From: a virus
Length of the DNA: 64,000 bases
IMG/VR virus record: IMGVR_UViG_3300022928_000019
Span: 1 to 64,000 of that record
Reading direction: 5' to 3' (one strand)
A program made the position numbers and the translations under genes. Every line of letters begins with the position of its first letter. Positions within the stretch are counted from its first letter, which is position 1. The notes beneath the pieces were generated by a model. It was not told where the DNA came from, ran no database searches, and worked only from the letters and a program-made list of their open reading frames with translations. Below, one piece after another: positions 40,246 through 48,040 of this stretch.

Positions 40246-40673
40246 AATTCTAAGCCCATTGCCTCGCGTTGCTCGGGGGTAAGGTTTGCTACAATTCTCT
40301 CGAGTTGATCTAGCCTTGTAGCTTGTTTATTAATCACGTCTTGCTTTGTGATCTTGGGCTTATTGATAGAGATATTTAGCTTATTAGACGTCTCAGAGAT
40401 CTTGTCAGTCACGCCGTCTTGCAAAGCTTTGTTTACCATTGCAATTGTAACCGCGTCTCGCATGGTTTTCTCACCGCTTAGAACATTATGAACGGCTGCA
40501 GTTAAAGCTTTGCCTTTCAAGAGCGGATTTGCTTTGCGAAGGTTTGCTTTTATTTCTGAAGCGCTAGCACCTTGCTTGCCGAATACAACTTCGTGTCGTA
40601 TTACTTTGCCGTTTTTATTTAAGACTTCACGACGTGCTTGGGTATGGGATTGAATTAAGGATAGGTTGCTCAT
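40242..40673 (-). CDS. Basic helical protein, unknown, divergent from structural cluster
   Basis: The 143-residue basic helical protein has KVIRHEVVFGKQGASASEI at about residue 24 and a coiled-coil C-terminus (KQATRLDQLERIVANLTPEQ). It stands alone between a noncoding block and a divergent intergenic region full of dyads. This layout suits a regulator, although no HTH is evident. The translation stop lies in a pentamer repeat. Confidence 0.5.
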   Translation of the reverse strand: MSNLSLIQSHTQARREVLNKNGKVIRHEVVFGKQGASASEIKANLRKANPLLKGKALTAAVHNVLSGEKTMRDAVTIAMVNKALQDGVTDKISETSNKLNISINKPKITKQDVINKQATRLDQLERIVANLTPEQREAMGLEF

Positions 40674-40728
40674 TGTTATTTTGATATTTGATTGATTAAT
40701 ATTTGCGCCATAATTGACATACTATTTA

Positions 40729-40796
40729 ATGCCATGCATACCCATTGATTATCAATGACTTATGGCATAAGTGTTACCTAATGACCATTAGGTTAC
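40729..40796. promoter_or_regulatory. Nested dyads between divergent genes (operator candidates)
   Basis: CATTGAT/ATCAATG around a single T (40743-40757) is nested in ATGCCAT/ATGGCAT (40729-40768). A further dyad, GTTACCTAAT with ATTAGGTTAC (40773-40796), reuses the GTAACC half-site but with wider spacing. Their position between divergent genes suggests control of one or both. Confidence 0.5.
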
Positions 40797-40908
40797 AAAG
40801 GGGGGTGCCGGGGGGAAGCAACCTGGCGTCTTATACAATTATATACACCCTTTCTGAACTTTCTGGGATCTGATCCGATTCGGGTTTATAGGATTTGACC
40901 GAATGAAA

Positions 40909-40930
40909 GAAACCTAGTAAACTAAGTAAC
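40909..40930 (+). promoter_or_regulatory. 22-bp element upstream of Ala/Asp-rich gene
   Basis: The left half is GAAACCTA and the right half is TAAGTAAC. It is 11 bases before the ATG at 40942 (seven before an out-of-frame ATG at 40938). Confidence 0.5.
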
Positions 40931-40941
40931 AGCATTGATGA

Positions 40942-43233
40942 ATGAATCCAGCAATAGAACAGGCACGAGCTATAGCCAGGGCAGAGGCATCCAGAATTGC
41001 AGCACAGGCGAAGGCACAGCAGCAAGCAGCAAGCGATGCTGCTCGAGAAGCTGCACAAAGAGCAGCCAACGAGGCTGCTAGGCAGCAAGTAATAGAGGCA
41101 TCAAGACAGGCAGCAATAGACCATGCAAAAAACCAAGCAGCAGAGCAAGCAAGACTACAGGCAGCAGAGGAAGCTAAGCGTATTGCAACAGAGCAAGCTC
41201 AGCAAGAGGCAGCAAGGGTAGCTCAGCAGGAGGCAGATAAGAATATGGATTTTAATGCATCTGATCGTTTTAGGGACTTTAACGATAATTATGGAAGTGA
41301 TTATGGTTCATCATACAACTACACCGATACTTATTCGGCTCCCTCATACGACACATACACACCATCATTTGATACCTTTGATTACCTAGATACGATAAAC
41401 ACTTATGATGCCTTTGATACTGCATCAAACTATGCAAATTCAGTAGCATTAGATAACTACAACTACTCGGATAATGTAAGTGACTTTCTAGACACATACG
41501 ATTCGGACTACTTTGACCCCAACACATATATTGATTTAAGCACAGACGCCATCGATACTGACTTTAGTCAATCAATCATAGACAATTCATACGGAGGTGA
41601 TTTTGATGCAGGTCTAGATATCGGGCAGACCTTCGATTATCTTGACGGAGTAGATATTAATTCTGACGACTTTAGTAATTACGATGCATCTACTCAGTTT
41701 GCAGCACAAGATGTTAGCACATTCGATGAAAAAGAATTAGATATTCTTAAGAGTGTTGGAGCGATTGAAATTAATGAAGATGGTGCAGTAACTGACTTTG
41801 ATTCACAGAATGCCCTTAGGCAGATTGAGGATCAGTTAATTGAGTATAGAGGGGATCTTTCAGATGAAGAAATTACTAATCTGACTAGTTTAAGAAATGA
41901 AATTCTTGCTGCTGAAGATTTAGGCTTGGATGCATTTAGCATTGATATAGCAGATCAGCCATCATCTGCGCTCGCAGGTGAGGGCGGCTCGGTCGGTCTA
42001 GTAGGCACTGATTTCAGCAATAAGTTCTTGTTCTCTGGTGATCCGGATTATGAAGAGAGTAAGCTAAACTCTCTCAGTGCTGGTTACATTAACGAAGGCA
42101 ATGCTGCAAAGAATAGCCAGATATATGGCAATACAGGTGGCAAATTTAATATTTATGGTGAGCCAGTAGACATGAGGACTAACCCTGCTTTACAGGGAAT
42201 GAGTTTTCAGGCTACACCGAACGCAGCTGGATCGGTCATCCAGGGTGTAGACACATTCACTGATTATCTTCGTAACGGAGCCGGAATGCTCCTTAAGCCA
42301 GTTAATTGGCTTTCTGATGGCATTGGAGGTGGCTTGGATGCCATAGGTGGTGCTTTGGGTAACAACCCCATAGGTAGAGGCTTCTCGAGCTTTGGTAACA
42401 TCGTAGACAACACAGGTGATTATCTTTTTGGTAGTGGTGATCGAGATAGTTTATTAGGCACTGTTTTCAATGTACCCGATAACCTTACCAAAACGGTTGC
42501 AGGTGGGCTTTCAGGGAATTGGGACGTTGCGAAGCAAGGATTAAAAGGATTGGTTGCTGCTCCCTTTGAATTAGCAGGTAATGCGATAAGCGTTCCTGTT
42601 GCGATTGCTAAAGATGTATTTGGGGTGGATGATATATCACTTAGTGTTGGTGGTGGTTCCGGAGGCGGTGGAGGCGGTGGGGGTCGCAGGATGCCTAGTC
42701 GTCAAGCTCCACAGAGAAAGAAGATAAGCAGGGTACTTGGCTCAGGAAACTCTAGGGAGGGCATCAGTTCAGTGAGCGGGTCTACGGTAGGATATGCAGG
42801 CAATGAGTATGATATGTCTACTGCTAGTGGTCAAAAATCGCTCCTTAATGATTCTGACTTTCCCACACTTGCTGACGCTATTGCTCAAACTGGTGGCAGT
42901 AGTTTATTGTCCGATGATCAAATTAGGGGTCTCGTAGGTATGGGTAATTCTCCTGGTGCAGGGCCTAGCTCAGGTACTGCTGATGACCCGATTGGATCTA
43001 CTGATGTAGACAGAAGTTCTTTAGCCGAAAAATTTGAAGAAAAACAGGGTGGTGAAAAACCTAAGGTAAAGAAGACTGCCCAAGTCGAGAGCATAGAAAA
43101 CATTATAGACAAGTTAGCTAATGGATCTGTTAGAAAAACTAAAGCTGCTCCTGCATTACCTACTACTTCTACCGGGAGCGAAAACTTGGATATATTTGAC
43201 AATGATGCGCCTTTGATTGGTGAAAAGGATTAA
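40942..43233 (+). CDS. Virion-like low-complexity protein (Ala coiled coil, Asp/Tyr-rich, Gly hinge)
   Basis: The protein is 763 residues. Residues 1-105 form an Ala/Gln/Glu coiled coil (QQQAASDAAREAAQRAANEA). Residues of about 108-245 are rich in Asp, Tyr, Ser, Asn and Thr. The middle has Gly-rich amphipathic helices (LSDGIGGGLDAIGGALG). A Gly run near 575 (GGGSGGGGGGGGRR) precedes a basic, then acidic tail. There is no catalytic motif. The composition resembles internal virion or head-fibre proteins. It heads a plus-strand cluster with small genes and an HNH protein. The strong codon repetition suggests recent expansion. Confidence 0.5.
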   Translation: MNPAIEQARAIARAEASRIAAQAKAQQQAASDAAREAAQRAANEAARQQVIEASRQAAIDHAKNQAAEQARLQAAEEAKRIATEQAQQEAARVAQQEADKNMDFNASDRFRDFNDNYGSDYGSSYNYTDTYSAPSYDTYTPSFDTFDYLDTINTYDAFDTASNYANSVALDNYNYSDNVSDFLDTYDSDYFDPNTYIDLSTDAIDTDFSQSIIDNSYGGDFDAGLDIGQTFDYLDGVDINSDDFSNYDASTQFAAQDVSTFDEKELDILKSVGAIEINEDGAVTDFDSQNALRQIEDQLIEYRGDLSDEEITNLTSLRNEILAAEDLGLDAFSIDIADQPSSALAGEGGSVGLVGTDFSNKFLFSGDPDYEESKLNSLSAGYINEGNAAKNSQIYGNTGGKFNIYGEPVDMRTNPALQGMSFQATPNAAGSVIQGVDTFTDYLRNGAGMLLKPVNWLSDGIGGGLDAIGGALGNNPIGRGFSSFGNIVDNTGDYLFGSGDRDSLLGTVFNVPDNLTKTVAGGLSGNWDVAKQGLKGLVAAPFELAGNAISVPVAIAKDVFGVDDISLSVGGGSGGGGGGGGRRMPSRQAPQRKKISRVLGSGNSREGISSVSGSTVGYAGNEYDMSTASGQKSLLNDSDFPTLADAIAQTGGSSLLSDDQIRGLVGMGNSPGAGPSSGTADDPIGSTDVDRSSLAEKFEEKQGGEKPKVKKTAQVESIENIIDKLANGSVRKTKAAPALPTTSTGSENLDIFDNDAPLIGEKD

Positions 43234-43633
43234 GGAATTCTTAAGAGTTGTTAGGGAGGAGCGTGGGTCTATTAGCCTACCTTCTGCAATACTAGTTTTA
43301 GCAAGGCTTACTATAAAGCTGTTGCCTTATTGGTATCTTGCCAAAAAGCCCGAGAAGCTTGAATGGATGAGGAGGTACAAGGTATGTTATAACTGCCCTG
43401 TATTCGATCCCGAACTTAAGAGGTGTAGACCTTACGGTAACTCAGAGCAAGGGTGTGGATGCTACACTCCTTTCTCGAACTTAGTTTATGATGAATGCTG
43501 GGGAAGAATTAACTACGGAAAAGCTATCGGGTGGTCAGTCCATGATCACGAGTCGTGGATTGTCCGTATTCGTAATGGACAGAGAGGTATCTCTCGAAGG
43601 GGATCAGTGGAGAAACGAGACTGGACTATTTGA
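43220..43633 (+). CDS. Cys-rich small protein, possible zinc binding
   Basis: The start is GTG at 43220 (TTG at 43217 is the alternative), overlapping the upstream gene end by 14 bases. The 137-residue product has a short hydrophobic helix (AILVLARLTIKLLPYWYLA). A compact Cys array follows: CYNCPVFDPELKRC, then GCGCYTP and DECW. The array resembles small zinc-binding domains in phage proteins that end near GCGC. A role at the membrane or in the virion is possible. Confidence 0.55.
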   Translation: MKRIKEFLRVVREERGSISLPSAILVLARLTIKLLPYWYLAKKPEKLEWMRRYKVCYNCPVFDPELKRCRPYGNSEQGCGCYTPFSNLVYDECWGRINYGKAIGWSVHDHESWIVRIRNGQRGISRRGSVEKRDWTI

Positions 43634-43742
43634 TAGCCTAGAAGAGGCAGTAAAGGACTGCTTGAGGCTCGAGGTTGAGGCAAATGCACCCGAAGACCTT
43701 AAGGGTTTATATGATGTTAGTATACAGTTAGACGCCAAGTGA
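43542..43742 (+). CDS. Small protein, unknown
   Basis: The ATG at 43542 follows a GGTGG and gives 66 residues; an upstream ATG at 43488 would enlarge the overlap with the preceding gene. The C-terminal half (GLFDSLEEAVKDCLRLEVEA) is a convincing helix. It overlaps the next gene by four bases (GTGA). No function was recognised. Confidence 0.45.
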   Translation: MITSRGLSVFVMDREVSLEGDQWRNETGLFDSLEEAVKDCLRLEVEANAPEDLKGLYDVSIQLDAK

Positions 43743-44056
43743 AGGGTCTGAATGCTCCCGATTACATCAGGGAAATAAGAGCAGTAGAAGGGGAGGGGGA
43801 AGTTTATTTAAAGTACTACTCTGAACTCATGGGTTATCAAAATATCGGGCTTAGATTAAGCAAAACAGGCAAATTGCCAAATATCCCTACAAAAGCCGAC
43901 AATATGGCAGATGCTACGCTATTGTTAGAGGCATGGAACAAGTGGTTAAGAAAGGAATCCATACATTCATATGGCAGTCAGAAGAAACGCTCATCATCGC
44001 GGAAGTCAAAGGACAAAACTTCGACTGGAGAACCTTTTTTCACCTTTATGAGTTAG
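43739..44056 (+). CDS. Small protein, C-terminal half overlaps another frame
   Basis: The GTG start overlaps the upstream stop. The 105-residue product has a plausible N-terminal 80 residues (YLKYYSELMGYQNIGLRLSK). Its last 25 residues are Ser/Lys-rich and may be read over the start of the next gene. A frameshift joining it to the frame at 43933 is possible. No family was recognised. Confidence 0.45.
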   Translation: MKGLNAPDYIREIRAVEGEGEVYLKYYSELMGYQNIGLRLSKTGKLPNIPTKADNMADATLLLEAWNKWLRKESIHSYGSQKKRSSSRKSKDKTSTGEPFFTFMS

Positions 44057-44124
44057 GACATGAATATGTCTTTGCTGTTATGCCACACCTTAGGAACTTC
44101 ATAGATATACATGCAGAAGAATGA
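43933..44124 (+). CDS. Small protein overlapping the preceding gene
   Basis: The 63-residue product has a natural-looking core (TFIWQSEETLIIAEVKGQNF, then FFHLYELGHEYVFAVM). It overlaps the preceding gene by 124 bases in another frame. The last four bases overlap the HNH gene (ATGA), which supports translation. The IIAEVKG could be a remnant nuclease strand, but the rest of that fold is missing. Confidence 0.45.
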   Translation: MEQVVKKGIHTFIWQSEETLIIAEVKGQNFDWRTFFHLYELGHEYVFAVMPHLRNFIDIHAEE

Positions 44125-44426
44125 AAAGAAACACTCCACTAAAAAGAAAAAAGCCGATGAGGAGGGTATCCAAGAAGAGGCAAGCAGAGTCCAAAGAATA
44201 TTCGAGGAAACGCTCGAGCTTCCTAGCCACATTGCCATTATGCGAGGTCTGTGCAAAATCAAAAAGTACAGACATTCATCACCGAAAGGGAAGAGGCAAG
44301 TATTACCTAGATGAAGGTACTTGGCTTGCAACATGCCGAGGATGCCATGATCGGATTCACAGGAATCCGACTTGGGCTAGGGAAAAAGGCTTTATACTAG
44401 ATCGATACGTCGATAAAAATCAATAA
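44121..44426 (+). CDS. HNH endonuclease-like protein
   Basis: The 101-residue protein has a basic N-terminus (LKRKKPMRRVSKKRQAESK). The zinc/HNH core follows: LCEVCAKSKSTDIHHRKGRG, then WLATCRGCHDRIHRNP. The Cys pairs, the His pair IHH and the final CHDRIH fit the HNH fold. Such proteins assist packaging or recombination in many phages. It is the last plus-strand gene before a convergent one. Confidence 0.7.
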   Translation: MKRNTPLKRKKPMRRVSKKRQAESKEYSRKRSSFLATLPLCEVCAKSKSTDIHHRKGRGKYYLDEGTWLATCRGCHDRIHRNPTWAREKGFILDRYVDKNQ

Positions 44427-44447
44427 TGTAACCATGTATAGAATTAT

Positions 44448-44479
44448 ATGTTCACAGCTCATACATGTTCATAGCTCAT
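44448..44479. repeat. 15-bp direct repeat between convergent genes
   Basis: ATGTTCA(C/T)AGCTCAT occurs at 44448-44462 and 44465-44479. The second copy includes the stop codon of the minus-strand gene at 44469. No clear terminator hairpin was seen here. Confidence 0.6.
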
Positions 44480-44669
44480 TATCATCTTCCTCTAGGGAAG
44501 TGCCTTTGAGCCTTCTGATATCTTCTGTTGCTTGAACGGCTTTTTGCCGAGCATCAGATTCGACATCGATACATAAGTTACGCCATTGCTCTAACGAGTG
44601 AATTCGATCCTGTACCGTCACCCCAAGGGTGTCGGGAGCATAATCCCCATATGTCAATGCATACGTCAT
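44469..44669 (-). CDS. Small helical protein next to adhesin
   Basis: The 66-residue product is MTYALTYGDYAPDTLGVTVQ, followed by a charged helix (DRIHSLEQWRNLCIDVESDA) and an acidic end. The leader from the element at 44711 is 41 bases and contains a 10-bp dyad. It may be an adhesin chaperone because of its position, but nothing in the sequence shows that. Confidence 0.45.
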   Translation of the reverse strand: MTYALTYGDYAPDTLGVTVQDRIHSLEQWRNLCIDVESDARQKAVQATEDIRRLKGTSLEEDDNEL

Positions 44670-44675
44670 TTAGAT

Positions 44676-44702
44676 AATTGGTTATCAATACAATAACCAA
44701 TT
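44676..44702 (-). promoter_or_regulatory. 10-bp dyad in leader
   Basis: AATTGGTTAT (44676-44685) pairs with ATAACCAATT (44693-44702), with a seven-base loop. It lies between the 22-bp element and the ATG at 44669. It is either an operator or an mRNA hairpin. Confidence 0.45.
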
Positions 44703-44710
44703 TACCTAAA

Positions 44711-44732
44711 GTAATCAAGATAAATAGGTTAC
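44711..44732 (-). promoter_or_regulatory. 22-bp element upstream of small gene
   Basis: On the minus strand the left half is GTAACCTA and the right half is TTGATTAC. The ATG is 41 bases downstream, the longest leader among the copies. The adhesin stop codon touches the element. Confidence 0.55.
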
Positions 44733-45790
44733 TAAGTTATCCCGTAAGTTCCTTTTTGAGTGTCGTAGATAGATAAAGCTTCTGCAGCGCTTAAAGCTTT
44801 ATTCGTGTATACATCTACCTGCCCAATGTGACCATGAAAGTTTACACCCTTGAGAGTGTAATACTGTCTGCCTCCAATCATAAAAACATCATTATTATAC
44901 CAGTTAAAGGTAGTATCAGTTCTCCCTATGTAAGGTCTCAACCTCTCCTCGTCAGTGAGACCTGCAGTTATAGTTGTCTTTGACTCATATTGTCCATCAA
45001 GCCATAGATCAATAGATCCAAGTGAATTACCAGGATCTATGCTCCAAGCCATATGGTGCCATGAATCTACGACAAAATCACTAGCTAATTGTGTTTTTAA
45101 AACTTTTGCTGTGACGGCATTACTGTTTCCACTCATCTGTACACCTGCCCCAGTGAATGTTGTGCGAAAACCGTGAGGGTTGTACTTATAGCAGGTTAGC
45201 GAAAATACGGTGTCATAAGAACCCATACTAGCAAAGTTGCTCAAAGGTTCCATTGATACTAAAATGCCATTATTGAGGGTAGAAAAATACCCATTTATTC
45301 GCAGACTATCGCAAAGGAGATACTGGCTTCTCGTACTATGATCGAGTCCATCAGCAAGGCCTAAGTTTGGCTTAAACCAAATAGATCCAGATTTTGGCAC
45401 TTGTTTTCCCACGGAGGTATACTCTTCTCCAATTCCTTTATTTGAAAGGAGGTTGATACTGTTTTGAGCAGGCGAGCCAGCATTGTTCGCAGTTACATGA
45501 CCTGGAAAGAAGACGGTTCCATCTGGTTCCACTGTGAATTCCTTTTGTAGACCAAATGTCGCAGGACTGAAACGAATACTTTCGGTAGTGTCAGTAATAG
45601 GAACACTTACAGTATTTCCTGCATTGATGTCGTCTATCTGTGATGCACTAAGATTACTTGTGTTAAATGCATAGTGTTCTCCGGCGGGGGCTGAAGTGTA
45701 TACTGATGATCCGTTGTAAACTAGTTCGTTTACCGTATTCCCATTGTAAGTCAAACTTGTGACGTCGACCCCATTGTATTTAATTCCCAT
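44732..45790 (-). CDS. LamG-like tail fibre/adhesin, detached from tail module
   Basis: The start is the ATG at 45790 (352 residues); an upstream TTG at 45826 would read through a 22-bp element. The N-terminus has repeated YNG motifs (KYNGVDVTSLTYNGNTVNEL) typical of phage fibre attachment ends. The C-terminal 200 residues look like a concanavalin/LamG jelly roll: SWHHMAWSIDPG, SIDLWLDGQ, YIGRTD and GHIGQVDVYTNKALSAAEA. It probably binds a surface glycan. It lies on the opposite strand from, and far from, the other fibre genes, with its own element. Confidence 0.7.
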   Translation of the reverse strand: MGIKYNGVDVTSLTYNGNTVNELVYNGSSVYTSAPAGEHYAFNTSNLSASQIDDINAGNTVSVPITDTTESIRFSPATFGLQKEFTVEPDGTVFFPGHVTANNAGSPAQNSINLLSNKGIGEEYTSVGKQVPKSGSIWFKPNLGLADGLDHSTRSQYLLCDSLRINGYFSTLNNGILVSMEPLSNFASMGSYDTVFSLTCYKYNPHGFRTTFTGAGVQMSGNSNAVTAKVLKTQLASDFVVDSWHHMAWSIDPGNSLGSIDLWLDGQYESKTTITAGLTDEERLRPYIGRTDTTFNWYNNDVFMIGGRQYYTLKGVNFHGHIGQVDVYTNKALSAAEALSIYDTQKGTYGIT

Positions 45791-45818
45791 AAGGTTTATT
45801 TTAAGCTTAAGCGAATCT

Positions 45819-45840
45819 GTTATCAAGTATATTAAGTAAC
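45819..45840 (-). promoter_or_regulatory. 22-bp element upstream of adhesin
   Basis: On the minus strand the left half is GTTACTTA and the right half is TTGATAAC. It is 28 bases before the ATG at 45790 and overlaps the end of the upstream nuclease-like gene. Confidence 0.5.
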
Positions 45841-46299
45841 ATTAAATGCCTTCAGATTCCTTTGGTCTAGGCAGTATCCTTTCCCATGACCCAAGTCCTT
45901 AATATTCTCTTGTCGAATCAAGTCCTTCTTCCATGCCCAACCTTTAATGTCTACCGACCTTCCATCGACTATTGCGAGTACATAGAAGTCAATATCTTGG
46001 TTAACTTTAAGTGTACTTAGAAGCCTAGCATTAGGGTAGTTAGATGATTTTATATCATACCTATTCCCTTTAAGAACTCCATCGTAACTTCCGCTTCTAG
46101 CTTCGGGAGCAAAGTCAGGGAAGCAATTAAACTTCTTAGCGAATGCATACTCAGCTACTGCTCCCATTACATCTGCTTCCGAGCCATCTTGTTTCCCCAT
46201 CTTGGCATCCTTTACGCCTGTGCCTCTACTTATAAGGCTCCTCATCCTGCCTAGGATTTGGCAGAGGTTGTACTCTGCTTCTGTAAGCTCTAGTTTCAA
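45832..46299 (-). CDS. PD-(D/E)XK-like nuclease, putative
   Basis: The 155-residue protein has MGAVAEYAFAKKF (Glu near residue 50), SYDGVLKGNRYDIKSSNY with the D-x(n)-DIK arrangement, and a following strand FYVLAIVDG. This is the core of the restriction-endonuclease fold. A C-terminal segment GWAWKKDLIRQENI looks like a substrate lid. It may act in DNA degradation or recombination. The ATG overlaps the kinase stop. Confidence 0.55.
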   Translation of the reverse strand: MKLELTEAEYNLCQILGRMRSLISRGTGVKDAKMGKQDGSEADVMGAVAEYAFAKKFNCFPDFAPEARSGSYDGVLKGNRYDIKSSNYPNARLLSTLKVNQDIDFYVLAIVDGRSVDIKGWAWKKDLIRQENIKDLGHGKGYCLDQRNLKAFNVT

Positions 46300-46829
46300 A
46301 CTATTATTTCCTTATCAATTTGATCCTCTGGTAACCCACACTCACTTGAGTGACTATCTTCTAATGGCTTAAAGCTATCTCTCTTGATTCTCCATACCTC
46401 TCCCCCTAAATCGTGGATCATCTTTGCCTCATTCGGGAATCGGATGTCATCTACTACGCATCTGAAACATTGGTGATCTGTAGCACTTGCCCAGGCTATT
46501 AGGTCTGCGATCCTGTCGTGAACAGGAGCGATCCATATGTCTGGATGCATCGCTCGTCCCCACTCAGTCCCCAAGGTCTGTAAACAGTGCCTAGCTGTTA
46601 TGCCCTCGGGGAACCCTGGAATCTGTTCTTCCTTTAAGTTGTATAAATACTTTGAGGGTATGATTACCTCCAGCATCTTCTTAATCGGTAAAGAAAGACT
46701 TAAAATTTCTCCGCCAATCTTTTGCGCGAATGTTGTTTTACCAACACCTTTGGGGCCGGTAAGTCCTATTACTGAGGGGAGGGTAAATTCTTCTGAATTA
46801 ACTGCCTCACTGATCTTATATGTCTGCAT
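46296..46829 (-). CDS. Deoxynucleoside monophosphate kinase
   Basis: The 177-residue protein has P-loop GPKGVGKTT at about residue 25, ARHCLQTLGTEWGR near 80 and WIAPVHDRI. CVVDDIRFPNEAKMIHDLGG and a WRIKRDS lid follow. This is the phage dNMP kinase pattern (T4 gene 1-like). It should phosphorylate dNMPs for phage DNA synthesis. The N-terminal 20 residues overlap the preceding gene by 61 bases, so a later start is possible, but no better ATG precedes the P-loop. Confidence 0.75.
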   Translation of the reverse strand: MQTYKISEAVNSEEFTLPSVIGLTGPKGVGKTTFAQKIGGEILSLSLPIKKMLEVIIPSKYLYNLKEEQIPGFPEGITARHCLQTLGTEWGRAMHPDIWIAPVHDRIADLIAWASATDHQCFRCVVDDIRFPNEAKMIHDLGGEVWRIKRDSFKPLEDSHSSECGLPEDQIDKEIIV

Positions 46830-47014
46830 ACTTTAAATGGTTTTTTTCCTGCCTTTAGTTTAGGGCCAATTTTAAAATGGAAATACTCACATGAACATTC
46901 ACCGAATCCGTCATATTCTTCTAGATCCACTAGATGTACATTTTGTGGGTTTTGGAGTGATGTTAAGAGAAACCTTTGTGCCTCAAGATATTGTACCTCA
47001 AATTGAGTACTCAT
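46769..47014 (-). CDS. SWIM-like zinc finger protein
   Basis: The 81-residue protein contains CSCEYFHFKIGPKLKAG, then FKVCRHI, giving C-x-C-x(n)-C-x-H of the SWIM domain. SWIM proteins bind DNA or proteins, often in recombination. It lies within the replication operon. The start is the first ATG after the upstream gene and overlaps it by 17 bases. Confidence 0.65.
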   Translation of the reverse strand: MSTQFEVQYLEAQRFLLTSLQNPQNVHLVDLEEYDGFGECSCEYFHFKIGPKLKAGKKPFKVCRHIRSVRQLIQKNLPSPQ

Positions 47015-47237
47015 TGTTTCTTAGAAAACTAGGTTTCACTCTGGGAATACCTGTTCCTATTCTTTCGCCATTTTTATCCCAACCGCGGATTTGATCTTTT
47101 GCCCAGAATTTATCTACTGCTTGATCAATCTCTAACCTTATTTTGTGAAACTCCCCGGGCGAGAAATAAAGGGGCAGGGGAATTTCCCCCGCCCCATATG
47201 ACCCTACCCCAAGGTCATGAAGTAGATTCTTGTCCAC
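46998..47237 (-). CDS. Small protein, unknown
   Basis: The 79-residue protein is Gly/Pro-containing at the N-terminus (VGSYGAGEIPLPLYFSPGEF). A helix (HKIRLEIDQAVDKFWAKDQ) and a basic end follow. It overlaps both neighbours. No motif was recognised. Confidence 0.45.
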   Translation of the reverse strand: MDKNLLHDLGVGSYGAGEIPLPLYFSPGEFHKIRLEIDQAVDKFWAKDQIRGWDKNGERIGTGIPRVKPSFLRNNEYSI

Positions 47238-47454
47238 CTTCGATTACCTGAAGCTTACTTTTAAGCTCTAGGTTTTCTACCTTGGTGGCAATTGCCTCAA
47301 TTTTCTCCAAAATAGACTCAAGTCTTTGATACGCCTCGCTTCGAGACATGGCATTATTTCCAACAACATTAAGCTTTTGCTCCAAAGTGAGTGAGTCCCA
47401 CTTTTTAGCTGCTTCTTCTTCTGCAGTTTGTTCTTCTGTTTTTTCTTCGCTCAT
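47215..47454 (-). CDS. Small coiled-coil protein
   Basis: The 79-residue protein has a Glu-rich start (EEKTEEQTAEEEAAKKWDSL) and a coiled coil to the end. The ATG overlaps the upstream stop (ATGA). It may bridge replication proteins. No family was recognised. Confidence 0.5.
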   Translation of the reverse strand: MSEEKTEEQTAEEEAAKKWDSLTLEQKLNVVGNNAMSRSEAYQRLESILEKIEAIATKVENLELKSKLQVIEGGQESTS

Positions 47455-47639
47455 TGTGCGTTTTTTACTAGTTGATAAATTTTCGAGATTGGTAGCCTAA
47501 CTATAGCTTTTGCTGTCCTACCTTTCGGTTTGAAATCAATGGTCTGAAGCTCGGCATTGAGCGTGACAATTAAGTCACGCCCATTGCCGTCATCAGAGTT
47601 AGTTTCTCTCGATAGGTTTTTGAGAAGTTTTGTAGCCAT
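47451..47639 (-). CDS. Small basic protein next to SSB
   Basis: The 62-residue basic protein has beta-like strands (DLIVTLNAELQTIDFKPKGR, KAIVRLPISKIYQLV). It could be a small DNA-binding partner of SSB. It overlaps the SSB stop by one base. Confidence 0.45.
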   Translation of the reverse strand: MATKLLKNLSRETNSDDGNGRDLIVTLNAELQTIDFKPKGRTAKAIVRLPISKIYQLVKNAQ

Positions 47640-48040
47640 CAGTAGGGTACATCCTCGTCATCTTCAGGGACATTAACTGCTACCTTAGCAGGAGCCTTAG
47701 GTGCAGCAGCATTATCATCCTTATTACCAGCTGCAAAGCCGAAGCTCATTGGTTTCACAACGAACTTAACTTTACGCTGTGGTTTACCATCCTTGCCCTC
47801 AAACTTGTCCTGTTTGATGTCGGCATCTAGATAAACAGCATCGCCCTTTTTGGCATACTTAGCGATGTAGTCACCAGCCTGTCTCCATGCCTCGAAATCA
47901 TAAAAGGAAGCAGTCCGCTCACCTTTAACTGTTTCGTTAATGGCTAGGCTGAAGGTACACAGGGTAGCATCGCCAATCGTTTTAGTTGTAGGATCGGCTG
48001 TTAACCGTCCCATGAATTGTGCTTTGGAGTAAGAACTCAT
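47639..48040 (-). CDS. ssb: Single-stranded DNA-binding protein
   Basis: The 133-residue protein has an OB fold typical of SSB: FMGRLTADPTTKTIGDATLC, a WRQAGDYIAKYAKKGDAVYL core and KVKFVVKPMSF. A Lys/Ala/Pro linker and an acidic tail DDEDVPY follow, close to the DDDIPF tip that recruits host replication proteins. It protects single strands during phage replication. The ATG overlaps the helicase stop (ATGA). Confidence 0.9.
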   Translation of the reverse strand: MSSYSKAQFMGRLTADPTTKTIGDATLCTFSLAINETVKGERTASFYDFEAWRQAGDYIAKYAKKGDAVYLDADIKQDKFEGKDGKPQRKVKFVVKPMSFGFAAGNKDDNAAAPKAPAKVAVNVPEDDEDVPY

